The translations under genes were made by a program, and so were the position numbers. Shown here one piece after another: positions 33,113-41,666 of a stretch of 64,000 nt of DNA (its first letter is position 1; each line of letters starts with the position of its first letter). The stretch comes from Kocuria subflava (GTDB lineage Bacteria > Actinomycetota > Actinomycetes > Actinomycetales > Micrococcaceae), in assembly GCF_012163155.1 (NCBI RefSeq), contig NZ_JAAVUN010000013.1, positions 1 to 64,000 on the forward strand, in the 5' to 3' direction. Below the pieces are notes generated by a model. It searched no databases, had not been told where the DNA came from, and saw nothing but the letters and a program-made list of their open reading frames with translations.

Positions 33113-33946
33113 TCACCCGTCCATTGAACCGTCCGGTCCGGGTTGGTCCAGCAGGTTCACCAGATCTTGAACGGACTCCATGACAGCGGTGGGCCGGAAC
33201 GGGAACTGCTCCACCTGCTCCCGTTTGGTCACACCGCTCAGCACCAGCAGCGTAGAGAGGCCTGCCTCCATTCCGGCAATGATGTCCGTGTCCATGCGGT
33301 CGCCCAACATGGCCGTGGTTTCCGAATGGGCACCGATCCGGTTCAGTGCCGAGCGAAACATCATGGGGTTGGGTTTGCCCACAACATACGGCTGCTTGGC
33401 AGTTTTGGTGGCTGCGGAAATCATGGCTGCCACCGCGCCCGTTGCCGGCAGTGGACCCTCCGGAGACGGTCCCGTGGTGTCCGGGTTGGTGGCAATGAAA
33501 CGCGCACCGCCGTCAATCAACCGGATGGCCTTGGTGATGGCCTCGAACGAATACGTCCGGGTTTCACCCAACACCACGTAGTCGCAGTCGGTGTCCGTGA
33601 GCACAAAGCCGGCTTCGTGCATCGCCGTCGTCAATCCGGCCTCACCGATCACGTACGCACGGTGACCTGCGGATTGGTCTCGCAGGAATTCCGCCGTGGC
33701 CAGGGCGGAGGTCCACAACTCACTTTCGCGCACCTGAAGCCCGGAACGTGCAAGGCGGGCGGACAGGTCGCGTGGGGTGTACATCGAGTTGTTGGTCAGC
33801 ACCAGAAAGCGCTGGCCACGTTCACGCCACAGCTGAAGCAGTCGAGCCGCACCGGGAATCATGGCCTCCTCCCGGACCAGCACACCGTCCATGTCTGTCA
33901 GCCAGGTGTTGGTGCCCATCAAACGTTGCGTCCGCGGTGCTCCCAT
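33113..33946 (-). CDS. HAD-IIA family sugar-phosphate phosphatase (NagD-like)
   Basis: This 277-residue hydrolase has the NagD-type HAD motifs: motif I TDMDGVLVRE (nucleophile Asp), LVLTNNSMYTPRDLSARLAR (motif II), a cap insertion, motif III lysine in VVGKPNPMMF and motif IV MLGDRMDTDI. The family dephosphorylates nucleotides or sugar phosphates in the cytoplasm. I start at the ATG at 33944-33946 because GGAGGG lies 7 bases before it; the frame extends nine codons further without support. Confidence 0.85.
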   Translation of the reverse strand: MGAPRTQRLMGTNTWLTDMDGVLVREEAMIPGAARLLQLWRERGQRFLVLTNNSMYTPRDLSARLARSGLQVRESELWTSALATAEFLRDQSAGHRAYVIGEAGLTTAMHEAGFVLTDTDCDYVVLGETRTYSFEAITKAIRLIDGGARFIATNPDTTGPSPEGPLPATGAVAAMISAATKTAKQPYVVGKPNPMMFRSALNRIGAHSETTAMLGDRMDTDIIAGMEAGLSTLLVLSGVTKREQVEQFPFRPTAVMESVQDLVNLLDQPGPDGSMDG

Positions 33947-34182
33947 GAGATTTCCCTCCGTGACTTCATGCATCAGTTCCAGCTCTGTCCAGGCCCGAAC
34001 GACGACGACGCGCCACCCCGGCCCTTCATCCCACCCTCCTCACGGTAGGGCTCCTGGCGGCCCAGGCACAGCCTTTTGCAGAGTCCGTGATCCGGAACAC
34101 GGAGGTCACTTTTCGATAACGCTGTGAGCGTAAGATCTTTCAAGTTCACCCTCACCGCTCGCACAGCCACCGGAGCCGCACC

Positions 34183-35652
34183 GTGTCCCATACCGCTCCC
34201 GAGTCCACCGCGAAGCCCGCTGCCCCTCAAGGGCGTGGATTCCTGGACCGTTACTTTCTGATCACTGAACGTGGTTCCAACATGGGCCGGGAGGTCCGCG
34301 GCGGCATCGCCACGTTCATTGCCATGAGCTACATCGTGGTGCTCAACCCGCTGGTCCTGGGGCTGGGCCCTGATGGTGCCGGCAACACTTTGGGTGTCGA
34401 CCGCGTTGCGGCCATGACCGCCCTGATTGCCGGTGTTCTGACCATTCTGATGGGCGTGATCGCCAAGGCACCGTTTGCTCTGGCCACCGGTCTGGGCGTG
34501 AACGCGTTCCTGGCAGTCACCATTGCCACCCACCCGGAGCTGACGTGGCCGCAGATCATGGGCCTGGTCATCTGGGCCGGTCTGATCATGTTCGTGTTGG
34601 TTCTCACCGGTTTCCGGACGGCCGTGTTCAACGCGGTGCCGTCGTCGTTGAAAACCGCGATTGTGGTGGGAATCGGCCTGTTCATTGCCCTGATCGGGTT
34701 TGTGAACGCCGGATTCGTGCGCCGCATACCGGATGAGGCCAACACCACGGTGCCTGTGAGCCTGGGCGTGGGTGGCCACCTGGTGGGGTGGCCCACCCTG
34801 GTGTTCGTGCTGACCCTGCTGCTGACGGTTGCCCTGATGGTGCGCCAGATCAAGGGCGCGATTCTGATTGCCGTGGTTTCCGGCAGTGTACTGGCCCACA
34901 TCCTGGAGGCTGTGGTGCCTTCCGGTTCCTCTGTGGAGAGCCCCACCGGCTGGTCCCTGGTGGTGCCGCAGAACCCCACCGCGTTGCTGTCCTTCCCCAA
35001 CCTCTCCCTGCTGGGCGAGGCCGCACCGCTGGATGCCATCACTCAGCTGAGCTCCTTCACCGCAGCACTGTTGATCTTCACCATCCTGTTGTCCATCTTC
35101 TTCGACGCCATGGGCACCATGGTTGGCCTCTCCGATCAGGCGGGCCTGGTCAAGGACGGCAAGATCGAGAACGTTGACCGTGTGCTGATGGTGGATGCCT
35201 TTGGCGCGGTGGCCGGTGGTGCGGGCTCGGTGTCCTCCAACCAGATCTATGTGGAATCCTCCACGGGCATTGCCGAGGGTGCTCGGACCGGCCTGGCCAA
35301 CGTGGTCACCGGTGTGCTGTTCCTGCTGGCCACCTTCATCACCCCCCTGGTTGAGGTGGTTCCGTTCGAGGCCGTGGCACCCGCCATGGTGGTGGTCGGC
35401 TTCCTCATGGCCAAGAACGTGGTGCGGATCGACTGGGAGGACTGGGGCATTGCCGTCCCGGCATTCCTGACCTTTGTGGTCATGCCGTTCACCTACTCGA
35501 TTGCCGACGGCATCGGCGCCGGGTTCATCTCCTACGTGTTCATCCGCGTGGTCCAGGGCCGTATCAAGGAGATCCACCCGTTAATGTGGGTTGTGGCCAT
35601 CGCTTTTGTGGTCTTCTTCAGCACCGGCGTGCTTGAGGGCTGGGCCGGCTGA
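34183..35652 (+). CDS. NCS2 family purine permease (AzgA-like)
   Basis: This 489-residue transporter has about 12 to 14 membrane segments. Its start, GRGFLDRYFLITERGSNMGR, and the early tract GIATFIAMSYIVVLNPLVL are diagnostic for the AzgA/PbuG adenine/guanine/hypoxanthine branch of NCS2. Other blocks are ATGLGVNAFLAVTIA and FFDAMGTMVGLSDQAGLVKD. It takes up purine bases by proton symport. The GTG start is used; no purine riboswitch is evident upstream. Its stop overlaps the start of the next gene (TGATG). Confidence 0.9.
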   Translation: MSHTAPESTAKPAAPQGRGFLDRYFLITERGSNMGREVRGGIATFIAMSYIVVLNPLVLGLGPDGAGNTLGVDRVAAMTALIAGVLTILMGVIAKAPFALATGLGVNAFLAVTIATHPELTWPQIMGLVIWAGLIMFVLVLTGFRTAVFNAVPSSLKTAIVVGIGLFIALIGFVNAGFVRRIPDEANTTVPVSLGVGGHLVGWPTLVFVLTLLLTVALMVRQIKGAILIAVVSGSVLAHILEAVVPSGSSVESPTGWSLVVPQNPTALLSFPNLSLLGEAAPLDAITQLSSFTAALLIFTILLSIFFDAMGTMVGLSDQAGLVKDGKIENVDRVLMVDAFGAVAGGAGSVSSNQIYVESSTGIAEGARTGLANVVTGVLFLLATFITPLVEVVPFEAVAPAMVVVGFLMAKNVVRIDWEDWGIAVPAFLTFVVMPFTYSIADGIGAGFISYVFIRVVQGRIKEIHPLMWVVAIAFVVFFSTGVLEGWAG

Positions 35653-36506
35653 TGAACCCGAACCAAGTCATCCCCCCGGGCTCGGTTCTCCACTTTGCCG
35701 AACAGGCCGTCCACCCGCGGCGCTCCCCGTGGCGTCCGCTGGTGGGCCTGGTGCTGGGTGGGTTTGCAGCACTGATCGTGTTGAGCCTGGTGACCCTCAC
35801 GCTGCAACCGCCGCTGGGCACGGTGCTGCCCGGTGACCTCGCCTCCCTGGTCACCGCAGCATCGGGCCTGTTCCTGGCCGGTGTCACCCTGACGGTCATT
35901 GTCTGCGTGCTGCTGCGCCTGACCCCCGGCAGGCTCGTGTCCGTGACCGGTAGCTTCCGGTGGCGCCTGTTCGGTCTCTACGCCCTGGCCTGTGTGCCGA
36001 TCATGGCGCTGTTCCTGATCGGCAACGTGCATGGCATTCAGCGCACTGACTGGATCCTGGCCACCCTGGTGGTCTTTGCCGTGATCCCGTTCCAGGTCAC
36101 CGGCGAGGAGCTGGCCTTCCGCGGTGCCGTTCAACAATCGGTCTCAGCGCTGCTGCCCGCATGGCGCCTCCGGTTGGTGACTGCAGCGCTGGTGAGCGCC
36201 GCCCTGTTCGCCGTGGTGCACCGCCCCGGCAACGCCGCGGGTCTGGCGGCTTTCCTGGCCTTCGGCCTGGTGTTCGCCGCCGCGGGTTACCTGACCGGTG
36301 GCCTTGAGGCGCCGTTGGCCCTGCACCTGATCACCAACCTCTACAGCCTGGGCACCCCCACCATTCAGGTGGACAACACCAACCTACTCACCTAGAACGC
36401 CACCCAGATCACCTGGGGCAACGCACTGTTCACCATTGCTGTGAACGTCCTGCCGCTGGTTGATGTGGTGCTCATCAGCCGCCGGAAAGGTACCGTCACT
36501 GTTTGA
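35652..36506 (+). pseudogene. CPBP (CAAX-protease/Abi) membrane protein with in-frame amber codon
   Basis: The frame encodes a CPBP intramembrane glutamic protease: motif 1 EELAFR (Glu152, Glu153, Arg157), motif 2 FAVVH (His190) and motif 3 HLITN (His225, Asn229). A TAG at 36393-36395 stops it after 247 residues, but the same frame continues for 36 sense codons (NATQITWGNALFTIAVNVLP and onward to SRRKGTVTV) to a TGA at 36504-36506, adding a last membrane helix and basic tail. All catalytic motifs precede the amber, so a shortened enzyme could still work. It is translationally coupled to the purine permease gene. Confidence 0.75.
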
Positions 36507-36557
36507 CAGGCAAATGACCGCTGGGATCGCCTCCCAGCGGTCAATTGCCTGTCAAAC
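36501..36557. terminator. Palindromic bidirectional terminator overlapping the CPBP end
   Basis: Arms 36501-36526 and 36532-36557 pair almost perfectly (GTTTGACAGGCAAATGACCG with its partner) around a 5-base loop. The left arm contains the distal TGA of the extended CPBP frame. The convergent spermidine-synthase-like gene ends 7 bases further on, so the palindrome serves both genes. Confidence 0.8.
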
Positions 36558-36563
36558 GCCTTT

Positions 36564-37445
36564 TCACGACGACGACGCCGGATCCCTCCTTGGCTGGACC
36601 GTTGCGGCAAAGGTGGCTGTCCAGCGCTGATCCTTGTACTGGGCCGGTACCGGGTCCACCAACAGCGAGCGCGTCATGGTGGCCGCTTCTGCCGTCCCGG
36701 ATTCAGGCAGTGGGCGATGCGATGCGGCCAGGACCACGTTGCCGCGTCGTCGTCCTTTGAACATGGCGGGATCAGCCACGGCGGCCACGTGCTCAAAAAC
36801 TGCCTTGAGGCCGGCGATCTCCTGGCGGACCCCGTTGAGTTGGGGATCGTCCCCCACGTTGAGCAGGTAGATCCCGGCTGGATCCAGCACCCGATCCACC
36901 GCGCGGGTGAACTCCACCGTGGTCAGGGAGGGCGGTGTCACGGCACCGGCAAAGACGTCGCGGATGATGACATCCCGCGTGGATTCCGTCAGGGACTCGG
37001 TCACCGCCCTGGCTTCACCGGCTCGAATGCGCAGCAAGGGTGCGCGGGGAAGGTTGAACCAACCGCGGACCAAATCCACCAGGCGGGCATCCAGCTCCAC
37101 CACCACCTGGCGGGCCTCCGGCCATTCGTGGGCCAGCCACCGAGCCATGGAACACGCACCCCCACCCAGGTGGAGGACCCTGAGTTTGTGCGGATCCAGG
37201 TGGGCAGGAACGTGGGTGCGCAGCACGGCAGCCATCCAGCGCATGTACTCGAAATCAAGGTCACCGGGGCGGGCCGGGTCCACGTGGGAGGACGGCACAC
37301 CGTTGACCATCACGGTCCAAGCACCGGGTGTCAGGTCATCCGGGACCAGCTCCACCGTGCCGGTCTGGATCTCCCAGGTCCCGGCGTGTGGGCCGTTGCT
37401 CTCCGCGGGTTGCTCGGGTTGGGTGCGTTGACGTTTGCGTCCCAT
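36564..37445 (-). CDS. Spermidine-synthase-like methyltransferase-fold protein
   Basis: This 293-residue protein has the SpdSyn/Rossmann core: LRVLHLGGGACSMARWLAHE (nucleotide-binding glycine loop), VVVELDARLVDLVRGWFNLP and IIRDVFAGAVTPPSL. The Asp-rich catalytic block of true spermidine synthases (D-x-x-D-P) is replaced by RDVFAG, and the N-terminal beta domain is short. It probably belongs to the actinobacterial fused-MFS/spermidine-synthase-like group of uncertain activity. The first 25 residues are basic and polar. It follows the GNAT gene with a one-base overlap (TGATG). Confidence 0.75.
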   Translation of the reverse strand: MGRKRQRTQPEQPAESNGPHAGTWEIQTGTVELVPDDLTPGAWTVMVNGVPSSHVDPARPGDLDFEYMRWMAAVLRTHVPAHLDPHKLRVLHLGGGACSMARWLAHEWPEARQVVVELDARLVDLVRGWFNLPRAPLLRIRAGEARAVTESLTESTRDVIIRDVFAGAVTPPSLTTVEFTRAVDRVLDPAGIYLLNVGDDPQLNGVRQEIAGLKAVFEHVAAVADPAMFKGRRRGNVVLAASHRPLPESGTAEAATMTRSLLVDPVPAQYKDQRWTATFAATVQPRRDPASSS

Positions 37446-37984
37446 CAGCCGACCTGCCCCGGGCGCAGCATGCGGTAGGTGAACTGCCCGGACCAGGCGT
37501 GTTCGGCGGGAAACGGCGGGTGGTCCACCTGGGTGAAACCGTGTTTGGCGTAGAACGCATGAGCGCGGTCATTGCCGGCCATGATCCACAGATACACGGG
37601 TTCGGCGGGGCCGTGATCTGCCAGTACGGCCGTGAGCAGGCGTTGCCCCAGCCCCGTCCCGTGGGTACTGATGCGCGTGTAAAGACTGACCAACTGGCGG
37701 GCGGCAATCACATCGGGAGCCACATCCGCCTCCCAGTCCATGGGCCCGTCGGCGGCAATCGCAAAGCCGAGCAGGGCGGCGTCGTCGTCCTGAGCCACCT
37801 GCACAGTGGTGCCGACGGTGCTCAGGTGCTGCAAATCTTCCTCAGCGGTGCCGGTACCGGACTGGATTGAAGCCACGAATTCCGGCCCGTAGAGCGGCCC
37901 GTAGGTCTCCGCCTGGCAGGCAAAGCGCACAGCAGTGAGTGCCGCGGCGTCCTCAGGTGTGCCGCGGCGAATGGTCACGTTCAC
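37445..37984 (-). CDS. GNAT family N-acetyltransferase
   Basis: This 179-residue acetyltransferase contains the acetyl-CoA site ISTHGTGLGQRLLTAVLADH (the Q/R-x-x-G-x-G/A equivalent) and a C-terminal YLWIMAGNDRAHAFYAKHGF block typical of GNAT proteins. The N-terminus MNVTIRRGTPEDAAALTAVR is also characteristic. The target is unknown. It overlaps the thiamine-binding protein gene by 4 bases, so the three genes here form a small operon. Confidence 0.88.
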   Translation of the reverse strand: MNVTIRRGTPEDAAALTAVRFACQAETYGPLYGPEFVASIQSGTGTAEEDLQHLSTVGTTVQVAQDDDAALLGFAIAADGPMDWEADVAPDVIAARQLVSLYTRISTHGTGLGQRLLTAVLADHGPAEPVYLWIMAGNDRAHAFYAKHGFTQVDHPPFPAEHAWSGQFTYRMLRPGQVG

Positions 37985-38325
37985 CCTTCGATGGCCCCCG
38001 GGCTCGGTTGCCCCTCCAGAGCCTGGCGCTCCATGGCTGCTTCCAGGCGCTCGATCTTGCCGGTCATTTCCCCAGTGTGACCAGGGCGGATGTCTGCTTT
38101 GAGAACCAGGGAGACGCGCGGACCAAACCGCCCCACCGCCTCCGTGGCACGTTTGACCACGTCCATGACCTCATCCCACTCCCCCTCAATGGAGGTGAAC
38201 ATGGAATCCGTGCGGTGCGGCAAACCGGAGTCCCGGACGATCTGGACGGCGGCGGCAACGGCGTCGTGCACGGAGGCATCCGGGTTGTGGCCACCCATGG
38301 GTGAAACGGAAAAAGCAACGATCAT
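37981..38325 (-). CDS. Thiamine-binding (UPF0045/MTH1187-type) protein
   Basis: This 114-residue protein begins MIVAFSVSPMGGHNPDASVH and continues TDSMFTSIEGEWDEVMDVVK, the core of the UPF0045 family, whose members bind thiamine or related ligands as ferredoxin-like tetramers. Its biological role is unsettled. The ATG at 38323-38325 follows a GGAGG; a longer frame exists upstream but would enter the divergent promoter region shared with pta (133 bases). Confidence 0.85.
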   Translation of the reverse strand: MIVAFSVSPMGGHNPDASVHDAVAAAVQIVRDSGLPHRTDSMFTSIEGEWDEVMDVVKRATEAVGRFGPRVSLVLKADIRPGHTGEMTGKIERLEAAMERQALEGQPSPGAIEG

Positions 38326-38458
38326 GCCTCCATCCTCCCACTGGGGATTGGGTGAGGGGAGGGGGCTCGGAACGCAGGGCAACTCGCAGCGGCGCATGTG
38401 ATGTGGCGGATAGGCTGTTCGGCGGACCCGAACCCGCCCGCGGAAGAGGAGCACTCGC

Positions 38459-40552
38459 GTGACCAACGGCATTTATCTCAGCGCCATGACACCGCTGTCC
38501 GGCAAGTCTCTGGTGGCACTGGGACTGATGGACACCCTGTTCAAGAACTCTGACCGCGTGGGCTTCTTCCGCCCGGTCCATATGGGAACCACCCCACAGG
38601 AGGACCCCCTTCTGCAGCTCATGGCGGAGACCTTTGAACTCCCGCCGGAGCGCTGCCGGGGCGCCGTTTCCCTGGAGCAGACCCGGGAGATCCTGGCCAC
38701 GGGCAACTACGACGACCTGGACTCCCAGGCCGTGGCCATCTACACGGAAATGGCCACCCATTGCGATGTGATCGTGGTGGACGGCACGGACATGATCGCC
38801 CACAACGCCGCCATTGCAGAGTTCGATCTCAACGCGCGGTTGGCCAACAACATGGGGTGCTCCGTGCTGGCCGTGATCGGCGGCAATCAGACGGAGGACC
38901 CCCAGCAGTTGCTCAACGCCGTGGAGGTTTCCCGGACTGAATTGCGGGAAGCCAAGTGCGACATCTTTGCCATCATGGTCAACCGCTGCCCCGTGGAGTG
39001 GGTGGATGAAGTCACGCAGAAGGCTCCGCGCGGCCAGCACCACCTGCCCGTCTACGTGATCCCGGAACTTCCCGCGGTGTCCAGCCCCACGATTGAGGAA
39101 CTGGTGGATGAGGCCGGGTTCGGAACCGACCTGGCAGCAGTGCCCCTGGACCGTGACATCCAGGGTGTGAAGATCGCGGCCATGACCGTGGAGCACTTCC
39201 TGGATCAGCTGGTTGAAGGCGAACTGGTGATCGTCCCGGGAGACCGCTCGGATGTTCTGATGTCCTGCCTGGCCTCGGCACTCTCCCCCGAACGCCCCAC
39301 CCCGGCCGGCATGTTGCTGACCGGTGGCCTGCTTCCCGGTGAGCTGGTTCAGTCGTTCATCCAGACCGCGCCCTTCCCCGTCCTGACCACGGAGCAGGAC
39401 ACCTACAAGGCGGCCAAGCGCGTGGCACGTACGCGCGGTCGCCTGAGCAACCGCAGCCCCCGTAAGGCCGCCGCAGCCCTGGGTGAGTGGTCCCGTCGGA
39501 TCGACGTTGACGAACTGGTGTCCCGCCTGGACCTGGAACGCCCGGTGCGCCGCACCCCGTTGCGGTTCCTGCACGACCTGGTGGAAGCAGCCCGCTCGGA
39601 CCGCAAGAACATTGTTCTTCCAGAAGGCGATGACCCCCGCGTGCTGCGCGCGGCAGAAATCATCCACCGCCGGAACTTCTGCGATCTCACCATCCTGGGC
39701 AGCCCGGAGGAGGTGCGCCGGATCTGCGACTCCCAGGGCATCAACCTGAACTTCGAGGATGACGGCCTGGACCTTGTGGACTACCGCAATGACGCCGAAC
39801 TCATTGACCGTTACGCCGATGCCTACGTGGAGTACCGCAAGCACAAGGGCGTGACCAAGGACGTAGCCGTGGACCGGATGCGGGACGGTTCCTACTTCGG
39901 CACCATGATGGTTCAGCTGGGAGATGTGGACGGCATGGTCTCCGGTGCTGCCCACACCACGGCCAACACCATCCGCCCTGCCCTGGAGTTCGTGAAGACT
40001 GCCGAGGGCGTGAAGATCGTCTCCTCCGTGTTCTTCATGTGCCTGGAGGACCGGGTGCTGGTCTACGGCGACTGCGCCGTGAACCCCAACCCGAACGCGG
40101 AGCAGCTGGCAGACATTGCGGTGGCTTCAGCTGCCACCGCCAGAGCCTTTGGCGTGGATCCGCGCGTTGCCATGCTGTCCTACTCGACCGGCGGTTCCGG
40201 TTCCGGCGAGGACGTGGAACGCGTGCGCGAAGCCACGGAGATCGTCAAGGCCACCAGCCCGGACTTTGCCGTCGAAGGACCCATCCAGTACGACGCAGCC
40301 GTGGATGCCTCCATCGCCAAGTCCAAGCTGCCGGAGTCATCGGTGGCAGGACAGGCCACGGTGTTCGTGTTCCCGGATCTCAACACCGGTAACAACACGT
40401 ACAAGGCCGTGCAGCAGTCGGCCGGCGCAGTGGCGGTGGGCCCCGTCCTGCAGGGTCTGCGCAAGCCGGTCAACGATCTTTCGCGTGGCTGCACCGTGGA
40501 GGACATTGTGAACACCGTGGCCATCACGGCCATCCAGGCCCAGACCATGTGA
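38459..40552 (+). CDS. pta: Phosphate acetyltransferase
   Basis: This 697-residue enzyme interconverts acetyl-CoA and acetyl phosphate. The N-terminal part is a P-loop/BioD-like domain (IYLSAMTPLSGKSLVALGLM) followed by a DRTGG domain. The C-terminal catalytic domain starts near residue 375 (RKNIVLPEGDDPRVLRAAEI) and contains DGMVSGAAHTTANTIRPALE and SYSTGGSGSGEDVERVREAT. This is the long, regulated Pta form. The GTG start at 38459 follows a GAGGAG. With ackA 1.1 kb downstream it gives the acetate overflow or activation route. Confidence 0.93.
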   Translation: MTNGIYLSAMTPLSGKSLVALGLMDTLFKNSDRVGFFRPVHMGTTPQEDPLLQLMAETFELPPERCRGAVSLEQTREILATGNYDDLDSQAVAIYTEMATHCDVIVVDGTDMIAHNAAIAEFDLNARLANNMGCSVLAVIGGNQTEDPQQLLNAVEVSRTELREAKCDIFAIMVNRCPVEWVDEVTQKAPRGQHHLPVYVIPELPAVSSPTIEELVDEAGFGTDLAAVPLDRDIQGVKIAAMTVEHFLDQLVEGELVIVPGDRSDVLMSCLASALSPERPTPAGMLLTGGLLPGELVQSFIQTAPFPVLTTEQDTYKAAKRVARTRGRLSNRSPRKAAAALGEWSRRIDVDELVSRLDLERPVRRTPLRFLHDLVEAARSDRKNIVLPEGDDPRVLRAAEIIHRRNFCDLTILGSPEEVRRICDSQGINLNFEDDGLDLVDYRNDAELIDRYADAYVEYRKHKGVTKDVAVDRMRDGSYFGTMMVQLGDVDGMVSGAAHTTANTIRPALEFVKTAEGVKIVSSVFFMCLEDRVLVYGDCAVNPNPNAEQLADIAVASAATARAFGVDPRVAMLSYSTGGSGSGEDVERVREATEIVKATSPDFAVEGPIQYDAAVDASIAKSKLPESSVAGQATVFVFPDLNTGNNTYKAVQQSAGAVAVGPVLQGLRKPVNDLSRGCTVEDIVNTVAITAIQAQTM

Positions 40553-40557
40553 CCTCC

Positions 40558-40628
40558 GCACCAACCTTATGTATGCGTGGAGACAGACCCCTGACAGGCC
40601 TGTCTCCACGCATACATAAGGTTGGTGC
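40558..40628. terminator. Perfect palindromic terminator after pta
   Basis: Two perfect 29-base arms (40558-40586 and 40600-40628, opening GCACCAACCTTATGTATGCG) flank a 13-base loop. It lies 5 bases after pta and 1 base before the end of the convergent DUF559 gene. It is the most perfect long-arm palindrome of the set. Confidence 0.85.
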
Positions 40629-40629
40629 A

Positions 40630-41444
40630 CTAAACCCGGGGAACGGGTGCCCGGCGGTGTCTTCCCGTGGCCAATTCGGCAAGCACGCTGCGCTGAGCCT
40701 GCTCCCAGTGGTACCAAATCTGGTCGTAGCTCAGCCTCATGGTGGTGTAGCCAAGTCCCCGGAGGCCAGATCGCGCACTCGGTCCATGCGGTAGCGTGCC
40801 CCCGCTGCGTGGTGTTGTTCGCTGTCGCACTCGATGATCAGGGACTCACCCACCAGAAGGTCAACGCGCCCCACGCCAGGGATGAAGACCTGTGGTCTCA
40901 CCGTGAACCGACGCTGTTGCAGGAAGAGTCTCACCCGGGTCTCGCTTCCGGATCCCGCGCCCAGCATGAAGTGCGTCAAGGATGCCCGTTTGGCTGCAGG
41001 GGCCGAACCCAGCAGGTCCCTGGCCGCTGGTTCTCCGATCAGCCCCAGGTTCACGGCAGATTCCGTCACGATCAGGCCGGTCTCCACATCGTGGCGCGCG
41101 ATGGCCTCCCGCAAACCGTCCATGACGGGCGCCAGCGGTGCATGCGTGGCCCGGGTCAGCCGATGGAGTTGGACCCCAGCTACGGCAGGCCGGGGAACTC
41201 CCGGATTGAGCATGACGTGCAGCTGCCGATTCGGTGTCCAGATTCCGTGCTGTTCACAACCGCTGAGGCAACCCAGGGTCCCGCCCAACGCCACGGCCCT
41301 GGCCACGGGCGCCGCTGCCCGAGCCGTGGCATACCAACCTTTGCGCAACCGCGTGAGTGAGCCACCTTCAAGGAGGGCATTCAGGCGCTGCCTGTCCAAT
41401 CCACGTTCACGCAGGTCCGCCAGCGAGTAGATGCCCGAGTCCAT
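40630..41444 (-). pseudogene. DUF559/AbiEi-like protein, frameshifted
   Basis: From the ATG at 41442-41444 the frame encodes a wHTH-like start (YSLADLRERGLDRQRLNALL) and a DUF559/Vsr-like endonuclease region with RVDLLVGESLIIECDSEQHH. At 40757-40763 (CCCCGG) the frame slips: the first frame ends in LASGDLATPP at 40737, whereas the neighbouring frame continues the expected fold as RGLGYTTMRLSYDQIWYHWE to 40630. Inserting one C/G there would join them. This is either a single-base deletion in a real pseudogene or a sequencing error in a short homopolymer. The acidic and Gln/His residues of the core are present. Confidence 0.75.
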
Positions 41445-41508
41445 GGATCGACCCTGCCACCGGAGCACCGTGTTCCGGCAGCCCCTGTGGATAACCGCCG
41501 GTTCATCA

Positions 41509-41556
41509 CACGTGGCGAACACTTCCGATCAACACGTGGCGAACGCCTCCAAACAA
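41509..41556. repeat. 24-base direct repeat upstream of ackA
   Basis: Two adjacent 24-base units, 41509-41532 and 41533-41556, both begin CACGTGGCGAAC and agree at 20 of 24 positions. They lie in the divergent region between the DUF559 gene and ackA, about 110-160 bases before the ackA start. Spacing of just over two helical turns would suit a dimeric regulator, but this is only positional evidence. Confidence 0.5.
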
Positions 41557-41666
41557 CAGAGGTCAACCCCGCCGTACGCCTGGGGCCAGCGCGGATCTGA
41601 CTGACACAATGGAGGCAACTCCGCTCCACACAGCGGGCCGATCAGGCGCGCAGGAAGTAGTCACCC

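Noticed and set aside
33973-35577. A 534-codon minus-strand frame opposite the purine permease gene
   Set aside because: Very rich in His, Gln and Gly, with no domain; the permease on the other strand is clearly real.
38186-39955. A 589-codon minus-strand frame opposite pta
   Set aside because: Shadow frame without a binding site or similarity; pta motifs are unambiguous on the plus strand.
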